This document shows, one piece after another, positions 16,620-25,461 of a stretch of 64,000 nt of DNA; positions within the stretch are counted from its first letter, which is position 1, and the number at the start of each line of letters is the position of its first letter. A program made the translations under genes and the position numbers. The DNA comes from Thioclava pacifica DSM 10166 (GTDB lineage Bacteria; Pseudomonadota; Alphaproteobacteria; Rhodobacterales; Rhodobacteraceae), in contig NZ_AUND01000023.1 in NCBI RefSeq assembly GCF_000714535.1, positions 1 to 64,000 on the forward strand, in the 5' to 3' direction. The notes beneath the pieces were generated by a model. It was not told the DNA's origin. It saw only the letters and a program-made list of their open reading frames with translations, and did no database searches.

Positions 16620-17720
16620 GTGCGAGCCATCATGCCCACAACCAGATCCCGAGCTTTCGATCCTGCGCGCTGGCCGCACGGTTTGCGTTGGGCTGTGTTG
16701 CTGGTCGGATCGGGCCTGCTGGCCGCGTTTCTGGCCGCAGTGCATCTTTCGGCCGCCTTCCTGCTTGGCCCGATGGCGGTGGCCATCGCGCTTGCCTCAA
16801 GCGGCGGTGCGGTGAAACTGCCGCGCGCGGCCTTCGTGGCTGCGCAGGGTGTGGTTGGCGTGATGATCGCCTCGAAACTCCCCGCAAGCATACTGCCCGA
16901 GATTGCTCGCGACTGGCCGATCTTCCTCGCGGGAACGCTCTCGACGGTGCTCGGTGCCTCGGCGCTGGGCTGGGCCATGGCGCGCTCTGGCGGCTTGCCC
17001 GGGACGACCGCGATCTGGGGCTCCTCGCCGGGCGCCGCAACGGTAATGACGCTGATGTCAGATGATTTCGGCGCCGATATGCGGTTGGTCGCGGTGATGC
17101 AATATACCCGTGTCGCGTGCTGCGCGATCGCTGCAACTGCCGTTGTGGGGCTCTTCGGCGTGGTCGAGCCCGGCAGCGTCGCGGCGATGCGCCCCCAACC
17201 CGAGGCGGGCGCGATGCTGGAGATCGCCAAGAGCCTCGTGCTGGGGATCGGCACGGCCTTTCTCGGATTGAAGCTGAGGATCCCCGGTGGCGGGCTTCTC
17301 TTCCCGATGGCGAGTGGCCTGCTTTTCAGCGCGCTGGGGCTGATCGAGATCACTCTGCCGCAGACGGTGCTCGCACTCAGCTATGCGATCGTCGGCTGGG
17401 GGATCGGGATGCGCTTTACCCGTGAGGTGCTGCGCCACGCCGCGCGCCTGCTGCCGCGCATTCTGGGCTCGATCCTGGCGTTGATTGCGATTTGCGCAGG
17501 TTTCGCTATGGCGCTGGTCCATTTCGCAGGGATCGATCCCGTGACTGCCTATCTCGCCACCAGCCCCGGTGGGGCGGATTCGGTGGCGATCATCGCGGCG
17601 GGCACGCAGGTCGATGTGCCCTTCGTCATGGCGATGCAGATCGCGCGTTTCCTGCTCGTTTTGATAGCCGGGCCCGCCCTCGCTCGCGCCTTGTCGCGCC
17701 GGCAATTGCGGACCCGCTAA
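16620..17720 (+). CDS. AbrB-family inner-membrane protein
   Basis: A roughly 366-residue polytopic protein with two copies of the membrane AbrB duplication domain, each with a SPGG/SPGA-type turn (GSSPGAATVMTLMS near 145 and TSPGGADSVAIIA near 310). Despite the name it has no DNA-binding domain. GTG at 16620 is preferred because AGGA lies 9 bases before it; ATG at 16632 lacks a ribosome site. Members are often found near TRAP or Tct transporters, and a transport or permease role is suspected but unproven. It is divergent from the TAXI operon and may share its regulation. Confidence 0.8.
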   Translation: MRAIMPTTRSRAFDPARWPHGLRWAVLLVGSGLLAAFLAAVHLSAAFLLGPMAVAIALASSGGAVKLPRAAFVAAQGVVGVMIASKLPASILPEIARDWPIFLAGTLSTVLGASALGWAMARSGGLPGTTAIWGSSPGAATVMTLMSDDFGADMRLVAVMQYTRVACCAIAATAVVGLFGVVEPGSVAAMRPQPEAGAMLEIAKSLVLGIGTAFLGLKLRIPGGGLLFPMASGLLFSALGLIEITLPQTVLALSYAIVGWGIGMRFTREVLRHAARLLPRILGSILALIAICAGFAMALVHFAGIDPVTAYLATSPGGADSVAIIAAGTQVDVPFVMAMQIARFLLVLIAGPALARALSRRQLRTR

Positions 17721-17728
17721 GGATCAGG

Positions 17729-18364
17729 TCACTGGTTGAACGCCGTCTCGCCGTGGCGATAGGGCTCTTGCTGGATCAAGAGCACGCCGGAATTGTCATC
17801 CGGGTCGTTGTCGTAGTGATCCTTTGTCACCACCCCAGGCAACTCCCCGAAGGCCTTCGACAGCTTGATCGGCGAGAAGGTGAAGGGGATCTTGTCGTGC
17901 AGCCACGGCATGTCGCGCAGCGCGCTCGAGACCGAATCCGCGCACATCATTTTGTTGACCGAGCCGTTACGCTCGACCCGTGCCATCAACTGATCGGCCT
18001 GAGCCATTGTCAGTGGCATCGTCTGCGCGCGCACATACCAGCTCTCGCGAGCATGATAATCGACATAGAATTTCCGCATCTTCTCGGTGATGCCGAAATG
18101 CACATCGTTGCGCTCGGGCGCCCAGGGGTGATTCCAGGTGCCGGCCGGATCGAAGATGATCCGCTCGCGCCCGTTGATCATCAACGCCGAATGTCCGCCC
18201 GCACCCGTGTTGGTGCTGATCACCGTGTAGAGCGTCAACGAAGGCGGCTCTTCGGAGACGTAGCGATACTTGGCCACCTCGGCATCCGAGGCGTAAATAT
18301 TGTCTGCACCACAGCCGGCCAGCAGAAGCGGCAGCATCAGGCAGACGAGAAGCAGGCGCATCAT
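17729..18364 (-). CDS. Putative lipoprotein, possible permuted NlpC/P60-like fold
   Basis: About 211 residues. Starts at 18364 or 18361 (two consecutive ATG codons) follow GGGAG and give a lipoprotein signal with lipobox LLAGC, so the mature protein is probably membrane-anchored. GAGGHSALMINGRERIIFDPAGTW (abridged here as GGHSALMI then FDPAGTW) places a histidine early, and NKMMCADSVSSAL places a cysteine later. This His-then-Cys order fits circularly permuted papain-like NlpC/P60 hydrolases. That is a fold guess from motif order only. No operon partner is obvious; the aa3 oxidase subunit gene lies 50 bases upstream on the same strand. Confidence 0.65.
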   Translation of the reverse strand: MMRLLLVCLMLPLLLAGCGADNIYASDAEVAKYRYVSEEPPSLTLYTVISTNTGAGGHSALMINGRERIIFDPAGTWNHPWAPERNDVHFGITEKMRKFYVDYHARESWYVRAQTMPLTMAQADQLMARVERNGSVNKMMCADSVSSALRDMPWLHDKIPFTFSPIKLSKAFGELPGVVTKDHYDNDPDDNSGVLLIQQEPYRHGETAFNQ

Positions 18365-18414
18365 CTGCCCGATCTCCCGTTCTGAGCGTGTCTCTTTCAG
18401 CTGCGCCGGTCGCG

Positions 18415-18549
18415 TCAGCCGTTCACAAGAGCGAGAAACACCAGAAAGCAGATGATCACAACAACCGAGACTGTGACGAAGCGCACAAATCCTGCGAATG
18501 TTCTTTCCTGGACACGGATATCCATATTGCCCGGCTTGTAGTCGGCCAT
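18415..18549 (-). CDS. aa3-type cytochrome c oxidase subunit IV (44 aa)
   Basis: A very short gene encoding 44 residues that begin MADYKPGNMDIRVQERTF, followed by one membrane helix (about 22-42) rich in Val, Ile and Phe. This is the small bacterial aa3 oxidase subunit IV found in Rhodobacter and Paracoccus, which packs beside the catalytic subunits but is dispensable for activity there. AGGGAG lies 8 bases before the ATG. The catalytic cox genes are not in this window; a detached location is usual for this subunit. It could share a transcript with the downstream lipoprotein. Confidence 0.85.
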   Translation of the reverse strand: MADYKPGNMDIRVQERTFAGFVRFVTVSVVVIICFLVFLALVNG

Positions 18550-18611
18550 TGCGCGTACTCCCTATTGCGCCATTCTCCCAGAGCAAAACCTAGCCGAGCC
18601 TTGCGCGCCTG

Positions 18612-19106
18612 TCACGCCTCCTGTTTCGGTGGAGTCTTCTGCGCTTTGGAGTCCTCTTCGAGCGCGCGGGCCAGCCGAAAGCCGATCCGGCGCGGCGCCT
18701 CGTCCTCGGGCAGCTTGGGCTGGGCGATCAGCATCACGTTGAGCTGGTTCACATGCTGGATGAGTTGCGTCCGCGCGCCGTATTCGTCGGTGCCGTAGAA
18801 GGTCAGGATGTCGGGATCGAAAAAGCCGATCCCCTCGATCTGGAGCACCCCGGCCTCGCCGCCGGTCAGGCCGAGCACGACCTCCTCGTCTTCCTTCAGT
18901 TGTTCTTCGAAGTTCTGGATGTAGAGCAGCACACGCTCATAGGCCCATTGCGCGGGGCTCTTGTCCTCGGGCGGCTCGCGGGTGAGTTCGGGCGGAAGTG
19001 GCTTGACCTCCGCCGTCTGGGGCGCGTCGCTCGCGGTATGCACCACCTTGGCCCGCGGCAGGGCGGCTTCTTCCTGCGCTTCGGCGGTGGTGCGTATCTC
19101 GGTCAT
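18612..19106 (-). CDS. DUF6173 family protein
   Basis: A 164-residue cytoplasmic protein. The first 50 residues are low-complexity and charged. The conserved core (50-150) includes SPAQWAYERVLLYIQNFE, DPDILTFYGTDEYGARTQL and IQHVNQLNVML, matching what I recall as DUF6173, a family common in Rhodobacterales. Start ATG at 19106 overlaps the MBL hydrolase stop by 4 bases, so it is the third gene of a coupled operon with an acyl-CoA dehydrogenase and a metallo-hydrolase. No biochemical role is known. Confidence 0.75.
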   Translation of the reverse strand: MTEIRTTAEAQEEAALPRAKVVHTASDAPQTAEVKPLPPELTREPPEDKSPAQWAYERVLLYIQNFEEQLKEDEEVVLGLTGGEAGVLQIEGIGFFDPDILTFYGTDEYGARTQLIQHVNQLNVMLIAQPKLPEDEAPRRIGFRLARALEEDSKAQKTPPKQEA

Positions 19107-20140
19107 CTCAGGCTCCAGATCCAGGCGCCGTCCTCGCGCAGAGTGCGGCTGACCTCCCCCTTGTGCCAAAGATGATTGAGATGCGCCATCGCCTCGACCA
19201 GCGCGAGCCCGTAAGTGCCCTCGTCGATCTGGCGCTTGAAAAGCGGCGGGAAGCATTCGCCTGCGGTGCGTGGCGTGTCCAGATGCTTGCGCAGACGCTT
19301 CAACGCGCCCTCGTGGTTCTCGACCATCTGGCGCAGGCGCAGCGGCAGTCCGGTGAAAGGCAGCTTGTGCCCGGGCAGGACAAGGTGACGATCCTCCGCC
19401 ACTTCCACGAACCGCGCGCAGGAGGTCAGCCAGTCGGCCAGCGGATCGGCCTCGGGCTCGGTCGCATAGACGCCCAGATTGGCCGAGATCGAGGGCAGAA
19501 GCTGATCGCCGCCCAGTACGAGATCGTCGTCGAGGCTCCAGAGCGTCGCATGTTCGGGCGCGTGCCCGTCGCCCATCCGCACGACCCAGCGCCGCCCGCC
19601 CAGCGTGATCTCGTCGCCCTCGCTGATCCGGGTGAAACCGAGCGGCAGCGGATGCACGCAATCGGCGAAGTTGAAGGGGCGCTCCTCTGCGCGCTTTTCC
19701 AAAATGGCGGGGTCCATCCCCGCGCGCCGGTAATAGGCGAGCGTTTCGGCCACGGGCCGGTCCTGCGGGTCGAGCTGCAGCATCCGCGCGAAGAGCCAAG
19801 AGGTGCGGGTGGTGATAAGCTCCGCGCCCTGCGCCTGAAGCCAGCCTGCAAGGCCGATATGATCGGGATGGTAATGCGTGACCAGCACGCGCGTGACGGG
19901 CTTGCCCGCAAGCGGCCCCTCCATCGCGGCCTGCAGCGCGGCGCGGCATTTGCGCGTGTCGATACCGGGATCGACCAGCGTCCAGCCATCGCCCTCGTCG
20001 AGCGCGAAACAATTGACGTGATCGAGCGCCATCGGCAGCGGCAGGCGCAACCACAGCACGCTCGGCGCCACCTCGATCGCCTCGCCGCTCCGAGGCGGTT
20101 CCGCCCAGGGGTATCGAATGCCGGCGCTCTCGCCCCTCAT
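19103..20140 (-). CDS. MBL-fold metallo-hydrolase, LACTB2-like
   Basis: A 345-residue metallo-beta-lactamase-fold enzyme. VTHYHPDHIGLAG supplies the HxHxDH metal site, GDGHAPEHATL the next histidine, GGDQLL the bridging aspartate and LPGHKLPF the last histidine. The C-terminal 80 residues resemble the winged-helix cap of LACTB2-type hydrolases. Overlapping starts and stops on both sides tie it to the acyl-CoA dehydrogenase and DUF6173 genes. It could be a thioesterase-like or RNA-directed hydrolase; the operon context favours acyl metabolism. Confidence 0.85.
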   Translation of the reverse strand: MRGESAGIRYPWAEPPRSGEAIEVAPSVLWLRLPLPMALDHVNCFALDEGDGWTLVDPGIDTRKCRAALQAAMEGPLAGKPVTRVLVTHYHPDHIGLAGWLQAQGAELITTRTSWLFARMLQLDPQDRPVAETLAYYRRAGMDPAILEKRAEERPFNFADCVHPLPLGFTRISEGDEITLGGRRWVVRMGDGHAPEHATLWSLDDDLVLGGDQLLPSISANLGVYATEPEADPLADWLTSCARFVEVAEDRHLVLPGHKLPFTGLPLRLRQMVENHEGALKRLRKHLDTPRTAGECFPPLFKRQIDEGTYGLALVEAMAHLNHLWHKGEVSRTLREDGAWIWSLR

Positions 20141-21828
20141 GCCTCGAGGTCTTCGACCGACAGCGCGTAGAGCCCCTCAGCCCCTTCCTTCGCCTCGGCG
20201 AGCGAGGCTGCGTAGATCGGCATGAGGCGGCGGATGTAAACGGCGGCGAGATGGCCACGCGCGGAATTGCGGCCCTCGGCCATCGCGGCGCGCAGGTGGT
20301 AGTAGCCACCCAGTACCCGGGCAAAGGCATCGAGATAGGGCACGGCACCCGCGAAGCGGTCCTGCATGCCCTGCCCGATCATCCATTCGGTATGCTCGCG
20401 CATCGCCTCGGCCGCCTGCCAGACATCCTCGGCCAGAACCGGGAATTCGCTGCGGGCCGCCTGAGCTTCGTCCTCGACCTCCTGCAGAAGCCGACAGGCC
20501 GCGGCGCCGTCATCCATCATCTTGCGGCCGACGAGATCCATCGCCTGGATGCCATTCGTGCCCTCGTAGATCGCGGTGATGCGAACGTCGCGGGCAAACT
20601 GGGCCGCGCCGGTTTCCTCGATATAGCCCATGCCGCCATGGACCTGCACGCCGGTATTGGTCACGCGGATGCCCATATCGGTGCCATAGGCTTTCGCGAT
20701 CGGGGTCAGCAGGGCAGCGCGCGCCTGCCAGCTTTCCTTGCCCGTCGCGCGGCCCATGTCGATGGCCACGCCGCAGGCCAGCGCGATCGCGCGCGCGGCG
20801 AAGATCTCGGCCTTCATCTCGGCCAGCATCCGGCGCACGTCGGCGTGTTCGACGATCGGAGTGAACTGCACGCGGTCCTTGGCGTATTCGAGCGCCTTCT
20901 GATAGGCGGCCTCGGCCACGCCGATGCCTTGCGCGCCGACGTTCAGGCGTGCGTTGTTCATCATCGTGAACATCGCAGCCATGCCCTTGTGCTCGCCTCC
21001 GACCATCCAGCCGGTCGCGCCCTCATAGCTCATCACGCAGGTGGGCGAGCCGTGGATGCCCAGCTTATGTTCGAGCGACACGACCTTGAGCGAGTTCGCA
21101 ACGCCCGGATTGCCGTTTTCGTCAGGGATGAATTTCGGCACCATGAACAGGCTGATCCCCTTCGTGCCTGGCGCCGCATCGGGCAGGCGGGCGAGCACCA
21201 AATGGCAGACATTGCTCACCACATCCGAGTCGCCCCAGGTGATGAAGATCTTCTGCCCGGTGATCGCATAGGTGCCATCGCCGTTGGGTTCGGCCTTGGT
21301 GCGCAACGCGCCCACGTCCGAGCCCGCCTGCGGTTCGGTCAGGTTCATCGTGCCCGACCACTCGCCCGAGATGAGCTTCGGAAGGTAGAGCGCCTTCAGC
21401 TCGTCGGACGCGTGATGCTCCAGCGCTTCGATCTGGCCTTGCGTCAGCAGCGGGTTGAGCTGGAGCGACAAGTTTGCCCCCGAGAGCATGTCGTTGAAGC
21501 CCACGTTGATCGCCTGAGGCAGGCCCATCCCGCCATATTCGGGATCGGCCGCGATGCCGACCCAGCCGCCCTCGGCCAGAGCCTGAAGCGCCTCCTTGAA
21601 GCCCGGTGCCGAGCGCACAACGCCATTTTCGAGCTTCGTTGGCGTCAGATCGCCATCACGGTTCGTCGGTGCGATCACCTCGTCACAGAGCCTGCCGCCT
21701 TCGGTCAGGATCGCCTCGACCATGTCGGGGGTGGCCTCTGCGAACATTTCGGTCTCGGCCACGGGGGCAAGCGGGACGACATGATCGAGAATGAAACGGA
21801 TGTCGTTAACGGGGGAACGGTAGCTCAT
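20137..21828 (-). CDS. Acyl-CoA dehydrogenase, DmdC-like
   Basis: A 563-residue FAD enzyme. It has the acyl-CoA dehydrogenase core (LTEPQAGSDVGALRTKA, QKIFITWGD, YIEETGAAQFARD, IYEGTNGIQAMDLVGRK) plus a C-terminal extension, the layout of the DmdC/long AcdA-type group. DmdC acts on 3-methylmercaptopropionyl-CoA in DMSP demethylation, but many paralogues act on other short acyl-CoAs. No dmdA, dmdB or dmdD is in the window, so the substrate is open. It leads the operon with the MBL and DUF6173 genes, joined by an ATGA overlap. Confidence 0.85.
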   Translation of the reverse strand: MSYRSPVNDIRFILDHVVPLAPVAETEMFAEATPDMVEAILTEGGRLCDEVIAPTNRDGDLTPTKLENGVVRSAPGFKEALQALAEGGWVGIAADPEYGGMGLPQAINVGFNDMLSGANLSLQLNPLLTQGQIEALEHHASDELKALYLPKLISGEWSGTMNLTEPQAGSDVGALRTKAEPNGDGTYAITGQKIFITWGDSDVVSNVCHLVLARLPDAAPGTKGISLFMVPKFIPDENGNPGVANSLKVVSLEHKLGIHGSPTCVMSYEGATGWMVGGEHKGMAAMFTMMNNARLNVGAQGIGVAEAAYQKALEYAKDRVQFTPIVEHADVRRMLAEMKAEIFAARAIALACGVAIDMGRATGKESWQARAALLTPIAKAYGTDMGIRVTNTGVQVHGGMGYIEETGAAQFARDVRITAIYEGTNGIQAMDLVGRKMMDDGAAACRLLQEVEDEAQAARSEFPVLAEDVWQAAEAMREHTEWMIGQGMQDRFAGAVPYLDAFARVLGGYYHLRAAMAEGRNSARGHLAAVYIRRLMPIYAASLAEAKEGAEGLYALSVEDLEA

Positions 21829-21942
21829 GGGTCTCCTCCGGGCGGCTTGGCAATTGCAGCCGACGCGTCTATGTCCTGTCTGGTTGAACTCACCCTACCG
21901 CAAGGGCAGCCCCCTTCAACTCCAACGCTGCGTGACGACTGC

Positions 21943-22905
21943 ATGAGCACCGAAACCCTTCTGCTTGCCCCCGACACGACGGGCTTCGCCAAGGCGGCGG
22001 AGCTGCTGCGCGAAGGCGCGCTTGTCGCAATGCCGACGGAGACCGTTTACGGGCTCGCGGGAGATGCGCGCAACGATCGAGCCGTGGCGGAGATTTTCGC
22101 CGCGAAGGGCCGCCCGCGCTTTAATCCGCTGATCGTGCATATGGCCTCGCTGGAAGCGGTCGAGGAAATCGCGGTGGTCTCGGATGCCGCGCGCCAGATC
22201 GCGGCGCGGTTCTGGCCGGGACCGCTGACGATTGTGCTGCCGCTGCGCGCGGATTCGGGGCTCTCGGATCTGGTGACGGCCGGTCTTGATACAGTGGCGA
22301 TCCGACTGCCTGCGCACCCCGTGGCGCGCGCGCTGCTCGAGGCGTTCGGAGGGCCGATCGCAGCCCCTTCGGCAAACCCCTCGGGCAAGATCAGTCCGAC
22401 CACGGCGCAGCATGTGCTCGATGGGCTGTCAGGCAAGATCGCGGCAGTTCTCGATGGCGGGGCCTGCGAGGTGGGGGTGGAATCGACGATCCTCTCGCTC
22501 GATCCGCCCGCGCTGTTGCGTCCCGGCGGGATTGCGGCGGAGGAGCTGGAAATGGTTCTGGGCGCGCCATTGCCGATCGGCGGCGATGCGTCGAAGCCCA
22601 ACGCGCCGGGGCAGCTGAAATCCCATTATGCGCCGGGGGCGGCGGTGCGGCTGGAGGCGATGCAGCCTCGCCCGGACGAGATCTGGATCGGCTTTGGTGC
22701 GGATTGCGCGGGCGCCGATCTGAACCTCTCGCCCAAGGGCGAGCTGACCGAGGCCGCGGCCAATCTTTTCGCGATGCTGCGCGAGGGTGACGCGCTGGCG
22801 CGACGGCGTGAGGCGGGAACGCTGGCCTTCGCGCCGATCCCCGAAACCGGGCTGGGGCGCGCGATCAACGATCGCCTGCGTCGCGCGGCGGCCCCGCGCG
22901 ACTGA
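21943..22905 (+). CDS. sua5: L-threonylcarbamoyladenylate synthase (Sua5 type)
   Basis: A 320-residue enzyme making threonylcarbamoyl-AMP from threonine, bicarbonate and ATP for the t6A modification of tRNA. The YrdC domain (about 12-200) contains PTETVYGLAGDA, KGRPRFNPLIVH, PLTIVLPLR and APSANPSGKISPT. The motif GQLKSHYAPGA marks the Sua5 linker, followed by a C-terminal domain (240-320), so this is Sua5 rather than the shorter TsaC. Start ATG at 21943 has only a weak ribosome site. It stands alone, convergent with the aldo/keto reductase. Confidence 0.92.
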   Translation: MSTETLLLAPDTTGFAKAAELLREGALVAMPTETVYGLAGDARNDRAVAEIFAAKGRPRFNPLIVHMASLEAVEEIAVVSDAARQIAARFWPGPLTIVLPLRADSGLSDLVTAGLDTVAIRLPAHPVARALLEAFGGPIAAPSANPSGKISPTTAQHVLDGLSGKIAAVLDGGACEVGVESTILSLDPPALLRPGGIAAEELEMVLGAPLPIGGDASKPNAPGQLKSHYAPGAAVRLEAMQPRPDEIWIGFGADCAGADLNLSPKGELTEAAANLFAMLREGDALARRREAGTLAFAPIPETGLGRAINDRLRRAAAPRD

Positions 22906-22911
22906 GCGTGC

Positions 22912-23931
22912 TCAGGCGTCGCGCAGCGGCGTGACGCGCCCGCGGAAGGGATAAGCCGGGTCGGCATAATTGCCCACCACGGCGCCCACAGGTACCACGC
23001 TTTCGATGAAGGCTTCGTCCTCGGCGGTGTAGTCGGTGCCCGGTCCGCTCAGATAGCCTTCGAGCTGCTCGGGATTTTTCGGCCCGATCAGCACGCTCGA
23101 CACGATCCGGTTCTCCAGTACCCACCGCACCGCGAGATCGGCGGTGCGGCGACCGCTCGCGCGGGCATGGGTGTCGACGCGCTCGGCGGCGGCGAGGAGA
23201 TCGGGGCGGAACTCGGTCTCGGTGATGCGCTGATCACCGCGCGCCGCGCGCGAGCCCTCGGGAATTCCGCCGACATATTTGCCGGTCAGCACACCGCGCG
23301 CGAGCGGCGAATAGGGCACGACACCGATGCCGAAATGCCCGCAGGCGGGCAGGTAGTCGATCTCGGCCAGGCGATAGAGCGCATGATAATAGGGCTGCGC
23401 CGCGAGCGGGCGCGCCACGCCCAGTTTGTCGGCAATGCGGACCATTTCGGCAATCTTCCAGGCGCGGAAGTTGGAGAAGCCCCAGTTGTGGATCTTGCCC
23501 TCTTCGAGCGCCTGCCCCAGCGCCTCGATGACCTCCTCCAATGGCGTGGCCTCGTCGTCGCGATGCAGGTAGTAGAGGTCGATCGACCCGGTGCCGAGCC
23601 GCTCGAGGCTGCGCTTGAGACCCTCGGTGATCCAGCGCCCCGACAGCCCACCGCTATCGGGCTGTCCGGCCAGCTTGTTGCCCACCTTGGTCGCGAGGAA
23701 CCAGTCGTCGCGCCGCGCCGCGATGGCGCGCCCGACGATCTCTTCGCTGCGCCCATCGGCATAGGCATCGGCGGTGTCGATGAAGCTGCCCCCGGCCTCG
23801 GCAAAGCGCGCGATCATGTCCTCTGCCATCGCGGGCTCGGTTTGCGCACCGAACATCATCGCACCGAGGCACAGTTCGGAGACCTCTGGGCCTTTGCCCA
23901 GCGAGCGGCGGTTGAGGGTGATCTGCGGCAT
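22912..23931 (-). CDS. Aldo/keto reductase
   Basis: A 339-residue NADPH-dependent oxidoreductase with a TIM-barrel pattern. The catalytic tetrad is visible: Asp and Tyr in FIDTADAYADGRSEE, Lys in WFLATKVGN and His in DLYYLHRDDE. GFSNFRAWKIAEM and the PYSPLARGVLTGK block bind cofactor. It lies 18 bases after tctA and is probably co-transcribed with the Tct transporter, suggesting it reduces or oxidises an intermediate of the imported acid. That assignment is contextual. Confidence 0.88.
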   Translation of the reverse strand: MPQITLNRRSLGKGPEVSELCLGAMMFGAQTEPAMAEDMIARFAEAGGSFIDTADAYADGRSEEIVGRAIAARRDDWFLATKVGNKLAGQPDSGGLSGRWITEGLKRSLERLGTGSIDLYYLHRDDEATPLEEVIEALGQALEEGKIHNWGFSNFRAWKIAEMVRIADKLGVARPLAAQPYYHALYRLAEIDYLPACGHFGIGVVPYSPLARGVLTGKYVGGIPEGSRAARGDQRITETEFRPDLLAAAERVDTHARASGRRTADLAVRWVLENRIVSSVLIGPKNPEQLEGYLSGPGTDYTAEDEAFIESVVPVGAVVGNYADPAYPFRGRVTPLRDA

Positions 23932-23949
23932 GGGCTCCTCCGGGATGGA

Positions 23950-25455
23950 TCAGTCGGACACGTCAGGGCCGTGCTTGGCCTTGCGGGCCATGTAGAACGC
24001 AAGCGCCAGCATGGCCAGTGTGAGCGCATAGATCCCCAGCGCGATCGGGCTGTTGACGAGGATCGAGAAATCCCCACCGGAGATCGAGAGCGCCCGGCGC
24101 AGGTTGTTCTCCATATCCGCGCCCAGCAGCAGGCCCAGCACCACCGGCACGATAGGAAAATCGAACTTGCGCAGCACGTAGCCAAGCACGCCAAACCCGA
24201 CCATCACGAACATGTCGAAGACCGAATGGCTGATCGAATAAATGCCGATGAAGCTGACCATCACCACGAAGGGCATCAGCAGCCATTGCGGCAGACTCAG
24301 CAGCCGCGTGAAAAGGCCGACCATCGGGATATTCAGGATCAGCAATACGAGGTTGGCCAGATACAGCGCCGCGATCAGACCCCAGACGAGGTCGGGCTCG
24401 CGGGTGAACAGAAGCGGCCCCGGCTGGATGTTGAGCGAGATCAGCAGCGCCAGCATCACGGCGGTCGTACCCGATCCCGGCACGCCAAGCGTGAGCATCG
24501 GGATCAAGGCGCCGCCCGCAGCCGCGTTATTGCCCGCTTCGGGGGCGGCGATCCCGCGCGGATCGCCTTTGCCGAAGGTGCCATCTTTGTTCGAGAGTTG
24601 CTTTTCCGCTGTGTAGGAAACGAAGGCACCCAGCGAAGCACCCGCCCCCGGAAGGATGCCGCAGACAAAGCCGATCGCCGAGCCCCGGAAGGCGGCGGTC
24701 AAGCCTTGCAGAACCTCGCGCAGACGCGGGATCGCGCGGCCCATCTTCACCATCCCGTCCGAGGATTTGTGCAGCGTCTCGAAATAGACCAGCACTTCGG
24801 AAATCGCGAAAAGACCGACAATGGCGACGATCGGATCGAACCCGTCATAGAGGTGGAACGAGCCGAAGGTATAGCGTGCCGTGCCCGTTCCAGGATCAAG
24901 CCCGACGGTCGCGAGCATCAGCCCGAGAAAGGCCGCGAAGAGCGTCTTCACCGGATTTACGCCGACCACGCCACCCACGGTCGCGAAGGCCATCACGTAG
25001 AGGGCGAAATAATCGCTCGGCCCGAAATGGATGGCGGCCTTCGCCAGCAGCGGTGCAAACAGCGTCAACCCAACTGTCGCGAGCGTCGCGCCGATGAAGG
25101 AGGCCATTGCCGAGATCCCGAGCGCCTGCGCCGCCTTGCCCGCGCGCGCCATCGGATAGCCGTCGAGCGTGGTCATGATCGCCGGTTCGTCGCCGGGAAT
25201 GTTGAGCATGATCGACGAGATCCGCCCGCCATACATCGCGCCGTAATAGATGCAGGTCAGCATGATCAGCGCCGAGCTGGGCTCGAGTTTCAGCGCAAAA
25301 GCGAGCGGGATCAGGATCGCCACGCCATTGACCGGGCCGAGTCCGGGCAGCGCACCGATCAGCGTGCCGAGAAAGCTGCCGATCGCCGCCAGCGTGAGGT
25401 TGAGCGGCGTGAGCGCGACGGCGAAGCCCGCAGCGAGGGCGGCAAGAATGTCCAT
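23950..25455 (-). CDS. tctA: Tripartite tricarboxylate transporter, large permease TctA
   Basis: A 501-residue membrane protein with about eleven hydrophobic segments. GALPGLGPVNGVAILIPLAF near residue 40 and GILPGAGASLGAFVSYTAEK near 260 are the paired TctA signature loops. It forms the secondary-transport channel for the TctABC uptake system, with a binding protein and small subunit encoded immediately upstream. Substrate classes of the family are citrate, other carboxylates and aromatic acids. Confidence 0.94.
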   Translation of the reverse strand: MDILAALAAGFAVALTPLNLTLAAIGSFLGTLIGALPGLGPVNGVAILIPLAFALKLEPSSALIMLTCIYYGAMYGGRISSIMLNIPGDEPAIMTTLDGYPMARAGKAAQALGISAMASFIGATLATVGLTLFAPLLAKAAIHFGPSDYFALYVMAFATVGGVVGVNPVKTLFAAFLGLMLATVGLDPGTGTARYTFGSFHLYDGFDPIVAIVGLFAISEVLVYFETLHKSSDGMVKMGRAIPRLREVLQGLTAAFRGSAIGFVCGILPGAGASLGAFVSYTAEKQLSNKDGTFGKGDPRGIAAPEAGNNAAAGGALIPMLTLGVPGSGTTAVMLALLISLNIQPGPLLFTREPDLVWGLIAALYLANLVLLILNIPMVGLFTRLLSLPQWLLMPFVVMVSFIGIYSISHSVFDMFVMVGFGVLGYVLRKFDFPIVPVVLGLLLGADMENNLRRALSISGGDFSILVNSPIALGIYALTLAMLALAFYMARKAKHGPDVSD

Positions 25456-25461
25456 GACGGT

